DNA of 47,313 bases from Oscillospiraceae bacterium (GTDB lineage Bacteria; Bacillota; Clostridia; Oscillospirales; Ruminococcaceae). Position 1 is the first letter of the stretch, and each line of letters begins with the position of its first letter. The stretch spans positions 1 to 47,313 of the forward strand of contig JAFZGF010000038.1 in assembly GCA_017555565.1 (NCBI GenBank). Direction: 5' to 3'. The translations under genes were made by a program, and so were the position numbers. Positions 1 through 8,418 of this stretch are shown in pieces. Under the pieces are notes generated by a model, which saw nothing but the letters and a program-made list of their open reading frames with translations, was not told where the DNA came from and did not search any database.

Positions 1-143
1 AATGTAGATTTGCCTGCACCGTTTTCACCCATCAGTGCATGAATTTCGCCTTTATTGATGGAGAAAGTAACATCTTTGTTAGCAACAAAGCCGTTTGGGT
101 AAACTTTTGTTATCTTATCCATAAGCAAAATTTCTTCTGGCAT
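1..143 (-). CDS. ABC transporter ATP-binding protein, N-terminal fragment
   Basis: Only the first 47 codons are inside the window; the gene runs off the left edge. The protein opens [18 protein letters not shown] and reaches a Walker A motif GENGAGKST near residue 39, as in ATPases of sugar and nucleoside importers of the RbsA/NupO kind. A strong ribosome site (GAGGTGAGG) sits just before the ATG at 143. The gene beside it encodes a BMP-family binding lipoprotein, so this is probably the ATPase of the same nucleoside or base importer, with permease genes beyond the window. The family normally has two ATPase halves of about 500 residues in total, which cannot be checked here. Confidence 0.9.
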   Translation of the reverse strand, partial: MPEEILLMDKITKVYPNGFVANKDVTFSINKGEIHALMGENGAGKST

Positions 144-178
144 ATTCCTCACCTCACTAAGTATTAAAATTCATATAT

Positions 179-207
179 ATTGTACTAAAAAATTAATAAA
201 ATGTAAA
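179..207 (-). promoter_or_regulatory. Sigma-A promoter for the ABC ATPase gene
   Basis: On the minus strand -35 TTTACA (207-202), a 17-base spacer and -10 TACAAT (184-179). The start would be near 172, giving a short leader with the GAGGTGAGG ribosome site. It lies downstream of the binding-protein terminator, so the ATPase can be made independently of the lipoprotein. Confidence 0.6.
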
Positions 208-227
208 CAAAAATTTTCTATTTGTAC

Positions 228-258
228 AAAAAAAGGCAATACTCACAGAGTATTGCCT
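228..258 (-). terminator. Intrinsic terminator of the BMP lipoprotein gene
   Basis: Perfect 11-bp inverted repeat AGGCAATACTC / GAGTATTGCCT with a 3-base loop. On the minus strand it is followed by a run of seven T. It closes the lipoprotein transcript before the ATPase gene. Confidence 0.9.
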
Positions 259-298
259 CTTTATTTGTCTTAATACCAAACTGTATTAACAATTTGAA

Positions 299-1372
299 TT
301 ATTTTGCAGAATCAACGAGAGCGTTGATTTCGTCTGCTGTCATACCATAAGCTGTTGGAACAACGATTGTGCCGTCTGCCATTTTAGCTTTGATGTCGTC
401 GATTGTTGCGCGGTCTTCTTCAGAAACGATTGCAAGGTAGTTTTCGTTTTCAGCGATACCTGCACAGCCTTCTGGCATACCGAACCACATCTGTTCAGCC
501 CAAGCGTATGTGCCGTCAACCATAGAACCTACTACTCTGTAGAGAGATTCGCCAACATCTTTCAGAGAAGATGTAACGATAGATTTAGCAAGGTCAGGTT
601 TTGCTTCTTTGAATGCTTCGTACTGGTCAGCATCAACGCCGATACCAAGTTTGCCAGCTTCAAATGCAGCTTCAAGGTAACCATTACCTGAACCGCCAGC
701 TACAGCGTGAAGAACGTCTGCGCCGTTGTTAAGGTCTGTAACGCCAAGGTCTTTACCTTTACCTGGGTTTGTGTATTCACCAACATAAGATACGCAAACT
801 TTGATGTCTGGGTTTACGTACTGAGCACCAAGGATGTAACCAACGAGGAAGTCGTGGATAACTGGTGTTTCCTGGCCGCCTACAAAACCGATAACGCCTG
901 TTTCGGAAACGAGAGCAGCAAGAGCACCTGCAACGTAGTCAGATTCGTTAGCTTTGTAGCAAAGGAACTGAACGTTCTGGTCTGGGAGTGTTACAGATGG
1001 TTCATCGTAGATGATGAATGTTGTTTCTGGGTAGGAAGCTGCATTAGCTTTCAGCCAGTCTGTAGCCATACCAAAGCCAAGGTTGTTACAGATAACTACA
1101 TCGTAATCTTCAGCAGCTTCTTCCATTGTGATAACAACTTTGGAGTTGTCGTTGCCGTATTCTGTACATGTGTAGTCGATTTTGCCTTCGTTTTCAAGTC
1201 TTACAAGACCAGAGTCAGCTGAGTCGTTGAAAGATTTGTCGCCAAGGTTCTGAACGATAAGGTTAACTTTCAGCAGTTCTTCGCCTGTTGAGCCACCTTC
1301 TTCACCGCCGCCGCAAGCAACCAGAGAGAATGCCATTACGCCAGCGAGAACAAGAGCAAGTAATTTTTTCAT
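299..1372 (-). CDS. BMP-family ABC transporter substrate-binding lipoprotein
   Basis: A 357-residue lipoprotein. The signal peptide MKKLLALVLAGVMAFSLVAC ends in a lipobox with the lipidated Cys20, followed by a flexible Gly/Glu linker. The mature part carries BMP (PnrA/Med-like) hallmarks: GDKSFNDSA near the start of the domain and NPGKGKDLG in the middle. Members bind purine nucleosides or related ligands outside the membrane and pass them to an ABC permease. The ligand here is inferred from the family, not shown. The ATPase gene is directly downstream but behind a terminator. A strong ribosome site (AGGAGGA) precedes the ATG, and the leader has a small GGGAC/GTCCC hairpin at 1401-1414. Confidence 0.93.
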   Translation of the reverse strand: MKKLLALVLAGVMAFSLVACGGGEEGGSTGEELLKVNLIVQNLGDKSFNDSADSGLVRLENEGKIDYTCTEYGNDNSKVVITMEEAAEDYDVVICNNLGFGMATDWLKANAASYPETTFIIYDEPSVTLPDQNVQFLCYKANESDYVAGALAALVSETGVIGFVGGQETPVIHDFLVGYILGAQYVNPDIKVCVSYVGEYTNPGKGKDLGVTDLNNGADVLHAVAGGSGNGYLEAAFEAGKLGIGVDADQYEAFKEAKPDLAKSIVTSSLKDVGESLYRVVGSMVDGTYAWAEQMWFGMPEGCAGIAENENYLAIVSEEDRATIDDIKAKMADGTIVVPTAYGMTADEINALVDSAK

Positions 1373-1426
1373 TTGAGTAGTCCTCCTGTGAATTTTATAT
1401 GGGACTTTTGTCCCTTATTGATATAA

Positions 1427-1455
1427 ATTATATACCATCACTTTTTATTTTGCAA
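1427..1455 (-). promoter_or_regulatory. Sigma-A promoter for the BMP lipoprotein gene
   Basis: -35 TTGCAA (1455-1450), 17-base spacer, perfect -10 TATAAT (1432-1427) on the minus strand. Start near 1420 gives a leader of about 48 bases with a GGGAC-TTTT-GTCCC hairpin (1401-1414) and an AGGAGG ribosome site. No purine riboswitch is visible. Confidence 0.7.
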
Positions 1456-1565
1456 CCATATCTTTCACCAATTTTGGTTATATTTTGCTATATTATGCAT
1501 AATTTTTATAAAATATCAGCATTTTTATACAAAATAAATATAACAAAATTATTACAATTTTTATA

Positions 1566-1593
1566 TTGTTAAATTTAATATTTATGTTAGAAT
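1566..1593 (+). promoter_or_regulatory. Probable promoter of the 48-residue peptide gene
   Basis: -35 TTGTTA (1566-1571), 16-base spacer and -10 TAGAAT (1588-1593) on the plus strand, about 30 bases before the ATG at 1622. Confidence 0.5.
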
Positions 1594-1621
1594 TGAATTA
1601 TCAAAAAGGAGTTGTGATATT

Positions 1622-1768
1622 ATGGATAATCCGTTTTACAATCTTGGTTATGGCCTTGCCTGGGCACTGCCTGTTGCCCTTGCTTTGTTCTGCATAAATA
1701 AAATTAGAAAAAACAGAGCCGAAATCAAAAAACTGGAAAAAGAACTGGAAAGAAACAAAAGAAAATAA
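1622..1768 (+). CDS. Small single-span membrane peptide, unknown function
   Basis: A 48-residue protein starting MDNPFYNLGYGLAWALPVAL. One hydrophobic span (about residues 8-25) is followed by a strongly charged helical tail rich in Lys, Glu and Arg that could form a short coiled coil. I do not recognise the family. The case for a real gene is an AAGGAG ribosome site 10 bases before the ATG, a fitting promoter, a strong terminator straight after the stop, and hydrophobic-then-charged order typical of small bacterial membrane proteins. It stands alone on the plus strand between two minus-strand transcription units, so context gives no hint of its partner. Confidence 0.65.
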   Translation: MDNPFYNLGYGLAWALPVALALFCINKIRKNRAEIKKLEKELERNKRK

Positions 1769-1770
1769 CT

Positions 1771-1804
1771 AAAAGCCTTTACCCAAATGGGTAAAGGCTT
1801 TTTT
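1771..1804. terminator. Bidirectional intrinsic terminator
   Basis: Stem AAAGCCTTTACCC / GGGTAAAGGCTTT with an AAAT loop. T runs follow on both strands, so it ends the small plus-strand gene and the long minus-strand housekeeping operon after thiN, whose stop codon lies at its edge. Confidence 0.9.
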
Positions 1805-2430
1805 CAGTCTTTCTGTGTAACAATAAGCAGTATGCTGCCGCTTTTTACTGTGATATCCACATTTTCGCCGATAAACTCGTTACTTATACCAATAGGGAAA
1901 GAATTTGTAAGGGTGTAATCGGACAAAGGATATTTTGCACCTTTTATAGATACACCTTCAGCCTTTTCGCCCATCGAAAACAACGAGAAGAATTTATCCG
2001 GCATATCTGGCAGAGTGATACTGCCATCTTTTATAACCATCAGTGTGGAATATCTGTCCATCGCTGTGGCGTTTACTCTGTTCCGGGCAAAAAATACAAG
2101 TGTCTGGATATTTGCGATTGTATGCTCTATTCTTTTTCCACCGATAAGGCCCAGCAAAAGAACATCTGTGAAACCATTTTCCACCACATATTTTGCTATA
2201 TGGAAAGTATCTGTATCATCTTTAACTACAGGTAAAACAGTGATTTCTGCATCGGTATTTTCAGGGTACGGTGAAGAATCAAAATCGCCTACTATCATAT
2301 CCGGTTTTATACCGTGTTTTTTTGCATTTAGCCAACCTTTATCCGCACATATTACAAAATCTGTATCACGGATAAGATTTTCAGCCGGAAAATCCAGCTC
2401 AACCGCTCCTATAACAACACATCTTTTCAT
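1804..2430 (-). CDS. thiN: Thiamine diphosphokinase
   Basis: A 208-residue enzyme that transfers pyrophosphate from ATP to thiamine, giving the cofactor TPP in the cytoplasm. Family signatures are visible: CADKGWLNAKKHGIKPDMIV with the following GDFDSS in the N-terminal half, a KDDTDTFHIAKY segment, and GGKRIEHTIANI, which stands for the usual GGRxDHxxAN. It is the last gene of the operon. Its ATG overlaps the rsgA stop by one base (TAATG), so translation is probably coupled. The usual neighbour rpe is missing between rsgA and thiN. The window also carries the thiamine importer gene thiT, so the cell appears to salvage thiamine. Confidence 0.95.
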   Translation of the reverse strand: MKRCVVIGAVELDFPAENLIRDTDFVICADKGWLNAKKHGIKPDMIVGDFDSSPYPENTDAEITVLPVVKDDTDTFHIAKYVVENGFTDVLLLGLIGGKRIEHTIANIQTLVFFARNRVNATAMDRYSTLMVIKDGSITLPDMPDKFFSLFSMGEKAEGVSIKGAKYPLSDYTLTNSFPIGISNEFIGENVDITVKSGSILLIVTQKD

Positions 2431-3302
2431 TACAGTTCCCAGTCCTTTATATTTTTCTGTCTATCGTAGAGAGCACAGTAGCTTTCGTAGCGTGAAAGTG
2501 GTATTTCGCCTTTATCAACAGCAATTTTTACAGCACAGCCTTTTTCACCTGTATGGGAACAGTCGCTGAACTTGCAGTCTCCGATATGGTCAGCAAATTC
2601 GATAAAGGCATGCTGCAGGTCAGTTTTTGAAATAAAGTTGTCATAGTCCAACTCAACAGATGAAAAACCCGGAGTATCCGCAACCATACAGTCTTCCATT
2701 TCAAATATTTCGACCTGGCGGGTAGTGTGTTTGCCACGGCCCAGTTTTTTACTGATTATACCTGTTTCCAGCTTAAGATGCGGGAACAATTTATTAAGCA
2801 ATGTGGATTTACCCACGCCACTGTTGCCTGAGAAGGCACAGAGTTTACCTTTCATCAAACTGCGGAGTGCATCCAGCTGTTCAGCATCATTTTCACCAGT
2901 AAAGAACACCGGATAGCCCGCTTTGCTGTATGTGTCATAAACATGCTGGTATTCAGCCATATCAGTTTTTGTAATGACAATGGCAACATCCACATCCTTA
3001 TGCCGTGCAATAGCACACATTTTGTCCAGTACCAGATAATTAGGGGCTGGTTCTGTGGTGGAAACCACCATAATAAGCAGTTCCAGATTGGCAAAAGGCG
3101 GACGTATGAATTTATTTTTTCGCGGATAAATTTTGGTTATGACATTGGTGCTGCCATCAAACTCTGTATCCACAATATCCCCTGCAAGAGGAGAAAGGGA
3201 AAGGTTGCGAAACTTTCCCTTTGCTTTACATTCTATAACTTCATCTCCTGATTTCACATAGTAAAAACCACCTATGCTTTTCAGAATTATTTTATCTGTC
3301 AT
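2430..3302 (-). CDS. rsgA: Ribosome small-subunit GTPase RsgA
   Basis: A 290-residue circularly permuted GTPase that acts in late 30S subunit maturation. Order seen: OB-fold region (about 1-70), G4 TKTD (111-114), P-loop GNSGVGKST (159-167), switch segment TTRQV, G3 DTPG (209-212), then a C-terminal zinc site with Cys243, Cys248, His250 and Cys256. Length is normal for the family. It sits between prkC and thiN as in other Firmicutes; in Bacillus its homologue is a known substrate of the PrkC kinase, which is encoded just upstream here. Confidence 0.97.
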   Translation of the reverse strand: MTDKIILKSIGGFYYVKSGDEVIECKAKGKFRNLSLSPLAGDIVDTEFDGSTNVITKIYPRKNKFIRPPFANLELLIMVVSTTEPAPNYLVLDKMCAIARHKDVDVAIVITKTDMAEYQHVYDTYSKAGYPVFFTGENDAEQLDALRSLMKGKLCAFSGNSGVGKSTLLNKLFPHLKLETGIISKKLGRGKHTTRQVEIFEMEDCMVADTPGFSSVELDYDNFISKTDLQHAFIEFADHIGDCKFSDCSHTGEKGCAVKIAVDKGEIPLSRYESYCALYDRQKNIKDWEL

Positions 3303-3326
3303 ATAATTTTCCTGTTTTATTATATC

Positions 3327-5315
3327 TTACTCGTTGCCACCTTCAGGTGTGGCAACATCCGGAGCCGGATCAGCTGTTGGTTCTGGTGTTGGCTCTGGAG
3401 TTGGTTCTGGTGTAGATTCTGGAGTTGGCCGCGGTGTGGATTCTGGAGTAGGTGTTGGTGTTGGTTCAAGATCCGGGCACATATTGGCTTTATGCTGGCC
3501 TATATGTTTTTTACAACTGTCAGGACAATCACTTTCACCATGTTTGCCTTCAGCACCGCAAAGTTTGCAGATATGTTTTTCTGTGATATGTTCCTTGGAT
3601 TCACAGAACTTACATACAGGGTGATCTCTATGTTCTGTTGAACCACATACTGAACATGTTGGTGGGCCAGAGGAAATAACAAGGCTTACTGTGCTGCCTA
3701 CAACAACTTCTGTGCCTGCCCGTGGATTCTGTTCAATAACTGTACCATAAGGTGAACCATCTTCTCTGTATGAATAAGTACCTACAACCAAGTTGCTCTT
3801 TGCAAGAATTTTGGAAGCATCAGAGAACTGGTTGCCTGTAACGCCTACAACAAATGTTTTGTTTTTGTTATCTGGATCACCAGATGATACATAAAGTGTT
3901 ACAGTGTCGCCTGAATGAATAATAGTGCCTTTTTCAGGGTCTGTTTTCACAACGTAACCACGATCAATCTTCTTATCAGCAATTGTTTTGATAACAACAT
4001 TAACTTCCAGTTCTGAAAGAATTCTTTCGGCTTCGCCTCTGGAATAATTGGAAAGATCCTGTATCTGGCTGCTCATTGGGCCCTGGCTTACTTTAAGTTT
4101 TACAAGGCCGCCAGCTTTGATTGTTTTTGGAGGTTTAGGATTCTGTGACATAACGACGCCCTGTTCGTATTCACCTGAATAAAGATATTCAACTTCATAT
4201 TTGAACTCTTTATTGTTCTTTACATCAGCTTCATACATACCAACAAAACTTGGAAGTTCAACATCTGGCTGTTTTGAAAGCAATGGGCTGTTGTTTGATT
4301 TGAGAATCATAAAGCAGGCAATAATTGCACTTACAAAAAACGCTGCTGCAACACCCGCCATAATAGGAAGTGTTACACGGAAACCTTTTTTCACTTTTAC
4401 TTTTTTAGCTGGCTTCTTATCGGCCACTTTATTCACCACCACTGTCTGTGTTTTTTCATCTTCTCCATATGGGAAGATAATAGCAGGATTTGATTTGAAA
4501 TCCTGTAAATCCTTCAGCATTTCCTGTGCTGACTGATATCTGAATGAAGGCTGTTTTTCGATAGCCTTCATTACAATCTGTTCAAGGCCTGCAGGAATTG
4601 TATCTACAATTTCTGTAGGTTTTTTTGCTGTTTCCTGAACCTGCTTCATAGCAACTGAAACAGCTGAATCCGATACAAACGGAAGCACTCCTGTAAGCAT
4701 TTCATACATCATAATACCGATGCTGTATATGTCACTGCGACCGTCAGAATTTTTGCCGCGAACCTGTTCAGGGCTGATGTAGTGTACAGAACCGATAGCT
4801 TTGTCTGTAACTGTTTTCTGGTTTGCTGTGGACAGACGGGCGATGCCGAAGTCCATTATTTTGAGTGTGCCGTCACGCAGAAGCATTATATTGTGAGGTT
4901 TGAGATCTCTGTGGATAATACCGTTGTCGTGAGCATGACTGATGGCAGAAAGAATAGTACCTGTAAATGACACTGTTTCCTGCCATGTAAGAACCTTGCG
5001 GTTGTCGATATATTCTTTGAGAGTAATACCATCAATATATTCGACAACAATGTATTTTTCATTGTCGTTTATATTTACATCAATAACCTTGATGATGTTT
5101 GGATTGTCCAGCAGAGAGATAGCCTTGCTTTCATTTTTAAATCGGCGCACCAGTTCTTCATTTTCAAAAAATTCGTGCTTGAGGAACTTGATTGCAACTG
5201 TTTCGCCTGTAAGTGTATCTATTGCTTTGTAGACATTGGACATACCGCCAACACCTATCAGGGATATAACATCATATCGGTTATCTACTTTTTTTCCTAT
5301 ATAATTGTTATCCAT
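3327..5315 (-). CDS. prkC: PASTA-domain Ser/Thr kinase with a Cys/His-rich extracellular tail
   Basis: A 662-residue membrane kinase of the PrkC/Stk1 family that senses muropeptides or lipid II and phosphorylates cytoplasmic targets. Kinase domain 10-275: Gly loop GVGGMSNVY (21-29), Lys43, HRD (135-137), DFG (155-157), SPE (181-183). A basic stretch precedes the membrane span (about 312-337). Three PASTA repeats follow (about 354-412, 413-481, 484-551). The tail is unusual: residues 554-613 hold ten Cys and seven His in knuckle spacing (first C-x2-C-x4-H-x5-C), then a Pro/Thr/Glu tail to the end. The Bacillus protein has an Ig-like end instead. The same Cys/His-plus-Pro ending occurs in the SGNH protein at 44524-46959. 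The phosphatase gene prpC is just upstream. Confidence 0.96.
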   Translation of the reverse strand: MDNNYIGKKVDNRYDVISLIGVGGMSNVYKAIDTLTGETVAIKFLKHEFFENEELVRRFKNESKAISLLDNPNIIKVIDVNINDNEKYIVVEYIDGITLKEYIDNRKVLTWQETVSFTGTILSAISHAHDNGIIHRDLKPHNIMLLRDGTLKIMDFGIARLSTANQKTVTDKAIGSVHYISPEQVRGKNSDGRSDIYSIGIMMYEMLTGVLPFVSDSAVSVAMKQVQETAKKPTEIVDTIPAGLEQIVMKAIEKQPSFRYQSAQEMLKDLQDFKSNPAIIFPYGEDEKTQTVVVNKVADKKPAKKVKVKKGFRVTLPIMAGVAAAFFVSAIIACFMILKSNNSPLLSKQPDVELPSFVGMYEADVKNNKEFKYEVEYLYSGEYEQGVVMSQNPKPPKTIKAGGLVKLKVSQGPMSSQIQDLSNYSRGEAERILSELEVNVVIKTIADKKIDRGYVVKTDPEKGTIIHSGDTVTLYVSSGDPDNKNKTFVVGVTGNQFSDASKILAKSNLVVGTYSYREDGSPYGTVIEQNPRAGTEVVVGSTVSLVISSGPPTCSVCGSTEHRDHPVCKFCESKEHITEKHICKLCGAEGKHGESDCPDSCKKHIGQHKANMCPDLEPTPTPTPESTPRPTPESTPEPTPEPTPEPTADPAPDVATPEGGNE

Positions 5316-5336
5316 ATATGCATAACCCTTTCTCTA

Positions 5337-6059
5337 TTAGTATTCCAGCACAACAGCTGTTATATTGTCTGTTGCATTGTTTTCCAGAGCTTTTTCGATA
5401 AGCGCTGAAGGTATATTGTAAAAATCATCGTCTGACATAATCTGTGCCATAACAGATGATGAAACAAAGTTTGTCAGACCATCTGATGCACAGAGTATTC
5501 TGTCGCCTGGAAGAAGGTGAATTTCGCTTACATCTGTGTCCACATCATAACGAACACCTACTGCACGTGTAATAAGGTTTTTCTGTGGATGAGTAGCCAT
5601 CTCTTCCTCTGTAATGGCCCCCTGGAGATACAGCTGATGTACAACGGAGTGGTCTTCTGTAATAAGATTAAGCACTCCTGAACGCAGGATATAAACACGG
5701 CTGTCGCCTATATTGTATACTGTACACAGATTATCCTTTACTGTTACTCCGGATATTGTCGTACCCATACCGGACAGCTTACTGTCAGATTTTGACATAT
5801 GGTATATTTCAGAGCAGGCAGAATCGATGGCATCAAGAACAGTCTTTTCGCTGTCCATAGCCATATTGTCATTCTGCTGGAACAAACACTCTTCCAGTAT
5901 TCTGCACAAATGTGAAGAAGCCACACTTCCCCCGTTTGCGCCGCCCATACCATCGGCTACAAAGCCGAAAGCTGTGCCGTTGGCCAGCTTGCCTGCAATG
6001 TATCTGTCCTGGTTGTCAGGGCGTTTGTATCCTTTGTCTGTTTTACCGGCAATTCTCAT
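5337..6059 (-). CDS. prpC: PP2C-family protein phosphatase
   Basis: A 240-residue cytoplasmic Mn/Mg-dependent phosphatase that reverses PrkC phosphorylation. Metal-site motifs are in place: RPDNQDRY (13-20), DGMGG (36-40), GDSRVY in the middle, LCASDGLTNF, and the closing DNITAVV. Length matches the stand-alone bacterial PP2C type. It lies directly before prkC and three bases after rlmN, in the order conserved through Firmicutes, so kinase and phosphatase are made together. Confidence 0.97.
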   Translation of the reverse strand: MRIAGKTDKGYKRPDNQDRYIAGKLANGTAFGFVADGMGGANGGSVASSHLCRILEECLFQQNDNMAMDSEKTVLDAIDSACSEIYHMSKSDSKLSGMGTTISGVTVKDNLCTVYNIGDSRVYILRSGVLNLITEDHSVVHQLYLQGAITEEEMATHPQKNLITRAVGVRYDVDTDVSEIHLLPGDRILCASDGLTNFVSSSVMAQIMSDDDFYNIPSALIEKALENNATDNITAVVLEY

Positions 6060-6062
6060 AAC

Positions 6063-7088
6063 TCACCTGTTTTCATTTCTTAATTGACCGCATGCAGCGG
6101 AAATATCCTGCCCCAGTCTTCTGCGTATTGTTGCATTGACATGCAGGTCTGTAAGTTTTTTCTGGAAAGCTCTTATAGCTCTGTCATCACTCTGTGTATA
6201 GGCTGAACCATCTACAGGATTCAGTGGAATGAGGTTGACGTGGCTGAGCATACCTTTCAGCAGTTGTGAAAGGCGGCGGGCATCATCATCTGTATCGTTG
6301 ACACCCTTTATCATTGTATATTCAAAAGATATTCTTCTGCCTGTAATTTTTGCATAGTCGCGGCAGGCTTTAAGCAGTTCCTCCACGCTGTACGCATTTG
6401 TGATAGGCATAGTTACCTTTCGTTTTTCAGTTGTTGTGGCGTGAAGTGAAATTGAGAGTGTGATACCCAGCTTCAGCTGTGCCAGTTCGTAAATTTTTGG
6501 CACAATACCACAGGTAGAAAGACTGATGTTTCTCTGACTGATATTTTTGCCCTGTGGAGAAGAAATAATTCTGATAAACGCAATTGCATTGTCAAAATTG
6601 TCCAAAGGTTCGCCAATACCCATCATAACGATGTTGGATACGCGTTCACCGATATCTTTTTCTGTGTGATACAGCTGCTGAAGGATTTCGCTGGCTGTAA
6701 GATCGCGCACTTTGCCATGCTGTGTAGAGGCACAGAAAGTACAGCCCATACGGCAGCCTACCTGACAGGAAACGCAGATGCTGTTTCCGTGTTCATAGCG
6801 CATAAGAACTGTTTCGATACAGTTGCCGTCCTGCAGCTGATAAAGATATTTGATTGTGCCGTCAACAGAAACCTGTTTTTTACGGATGGAGAGTGTGGTA
6901 ATATAGCACTCTTCTTCCAGCTTCTGTCTTAAGTTTTTTGAAATATTTGTCATTTCATCAAAAGAATCCACACATTTTTCGTGGAGCCAGGTATAAATCT
7001 GACCAGCCACAAAAGCTTTGGCACCAAGGGATGAAATGTATTCTTTCAGCTGTTCAAGCTGTAAACTTTTAATATCTATCTTTTTCAT
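6063..7088 (-). CDS. rlmN: 23S rRNA/tRNA adenine-C2 methyltransferase
   Basis: A 341-residue radical SAM enzyme that methylates A2503 of 23S rRNA and A37 of some tRNAs. The iron-sulfur triad is Cys112-x3-Cys116-x2-Cys119 and the methyl-carrying cysteine is Cys333 in RRRLGQDISAACG near the C-terminus. The SAM-binding GEPLDN segment is present. Ends three bases before prpC and begins one base after rsmB, so it is part of a tightly packed operon. Confidence 0.97.
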   Translation of the reverse strand: MKKIDIKSLQLEQLKEYISSLGAKAFVAGQIYTWLHEKCVDSFDEMTNISKNLRQKLEEECYITTLSIRKKQVSVDGTIKYLYQLQDGNCIETVLMRYEHGNSICVSCQVGCRMGCTFCASTQHGKVRDLTASEILQQLYHTEKDIGERVSNIVMMGIGEPLDNFDNAIAFIRIISSPQGKNISQRNISLSTCGIVPKIYELAQLKLGITLSISLHATTTEKRKVTMPITNAYSVEELLKACRDYAKITGRRISFEYTMIKGVNDTDDDARRLSQLLKGMLSHVNLIPLNPVDGSAYTQSDDRAIRAFQKKLTDLHVNATIRRRLGQDISAACGQLRNENR

Positions 7089-7089
7089 T

Positions 7090-8406
7090 TTAACATATTT
7101 TTTCCAGAACCGCTACAAAAAATCCGTCACAACCTGTAGTATGTGGTAAAAATGTAACCATATTGTTATCATTTTCAACCCCTTTTACAGGGCAATTCAA
7201 TTCTGCAAGACGGAAATCATTGTGGTTTTCAAGGAACTGTGTGATTTGGTATTGGTTTTCGGCTTTATTTATTGTACAGGTTGAATATACTATGCGGCCA
7301 CCTGTTTTTATGTATCGTGCGGCAGTGCAAAGTATCTCCTGCTGAAGCTGGCACAACTGTTTTATATCGTCCAGCTTTTTATATCTCAGGTCAGGTTTTT
7401 TGGGAATTATGCCTATACCTGAACAAGGCACGTCACAGATGATGGCATCCTTACCCATAAGGTCTTCCCTATAGTTCTGACCAAGGTTTTCAAGTGTGGT
7501 GATATTGTCAAAGCCCAGGCGTTTTGCACCGTTTTCAATAAGAACAAGACGTGATGGGTTAGGGTCACAGCTGACAATGGAGCCTGTATTATTCAGATAT
7601 ATGGCTGTCGCAAAAGTTTTGCCGCCTGGAGCTGCACATAAATCCAAAATATTGTACCCCGTTTTTACACCCAGGGCATCGATAGCATACCGGCTGGTAA
7701 TCCCCTGCACAAAGAAGTGCCCTTCAGCAAATCCAGGCAGGTCAGTTACTGCGCCGCCGGAAGGAATTTCCAGGCAGTTTGGCAATGCTGTTGTGATGTA
7801 TTTTACGCCTGCATTGTCAAGGGCAGACATATAGTCACCCACTGAAATTTTAGTTGTATTGATATTAATTGTCAACGGAGGATTTATTAACATTCCCTTA
7901 AGAATATCTTCGTATGTATTTGGATAATCCCCCATTACAATACCTACAATTTCTTCGCTGATAGAGTAAAGTACACTCATTTTTTCAGTTTCTGAAGTAA
8001 ATTTTGCGGTGTTAAGGTCGAAATCTGCCGCTTTTCTTAAAACAGCATTAACCAAGCCCTTGGCGCTGGTCTTTTTGAAGGAAGAGCACAGCCCGACAGC
8101 CTGGTTAATTGCCGCAAAAGACGGCACGGAATTCATATATAAAATCTGATAAAGCCCGCTCTGCATTATTGCAACAACTTCTTTATCAAGTTTTTTCAAA
8201 GGTTTTGAGATAAAGCGGCTGAGAATATAATTCAGCGTGATTTTTCTTTCAATTGTTCCATAAAACAGATTGGAAATAAATGCTTTATCCTGGTTTGAGA
8301 GCCTGGTATCAGAGAGCAAAGATGGAAGAACAAGATTTGAAAAACCTGACTTTTCCACCTTGAGCAAGCCTTCAACCACAAGCTTTCTGTTTAAATCCTG
8401 AGCCAT
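7090..8406 (-). CDS. rsmB: 16S rRNA m5C967 methyltransferase
   Basis: A 438-residue protein with an N-terminal NusB-like RNA-binding domain (about 1-135) and a C-terminal Rossmann methyltransferase. Seen motifs: SAM loop CAAPGGK (257-263), PCSG (327-330), and STC with the nucleophile Cys377. It methylates cytosine 967 of 16S rRNA. Placed before rlmN as in most Firmicutes; yugP rather than fmt is the immediate upstream gene. Confidence 0.96.
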   Translation of the reverse strand: MAQDLNRKLVVEGLLKVEKSGFSNLVLPSLLSDTRLSNQDKAFISNLFYGTIERKITLNYILSRFISKPLKKLDKEVVAIMQSGLYQILYMNSVPSFAAINQAVGLCSSFKKTSAKGLVNAVLRKAADFDLNTAKFTSETEKMSVLYSISEEIVGIVMGDYPNTYEDILKGMLINPPLTININTTKISVGDYMSALDNAGVKYITTALPNCLEIPSGGAVTDLPGFAEGHFFVQGITSRYAIDALGVKTGYNILDLCAAPGGKTFATAIYLNNTGSIVSCDPNPSRLVLIENGAKRLGFDNITTLENLGQNYREDLMGKDAIICDVPCSGIGIIPKKPDLRYKKLDDIKQLCQLQQEILCTAARYIKTGGRIVYSTCTINKAENQYQITQFLENHNDFRLAELNCPVKGVENDNNMVTFLPHTTGCDGFFVAVLEKIC

Positions 8407-8418
8407 ATAACCTCTCTT

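Noticed and set aside
1401-1414. GGGAC/GTCCC hairpin as a riboswitch for the BMP importer
   Set aside because: A single 5-bp stem with no conserved aptamer core; too small.
3360-3470. Tandem DNA repeat, possible phase-variable locus
   Set aside because: The Pro/Thr codons repeat imperfectly with an approximate 6- to 12-base period; copies vary and the frame is intact, so no clear slippage tract.
3334-3624. Gly/Val/Ser-rich plus-strand frame
   Set aside because: It is the complement of the Pro/Thr repeat tail of PrkC; low-complexity DNA, no start signals.
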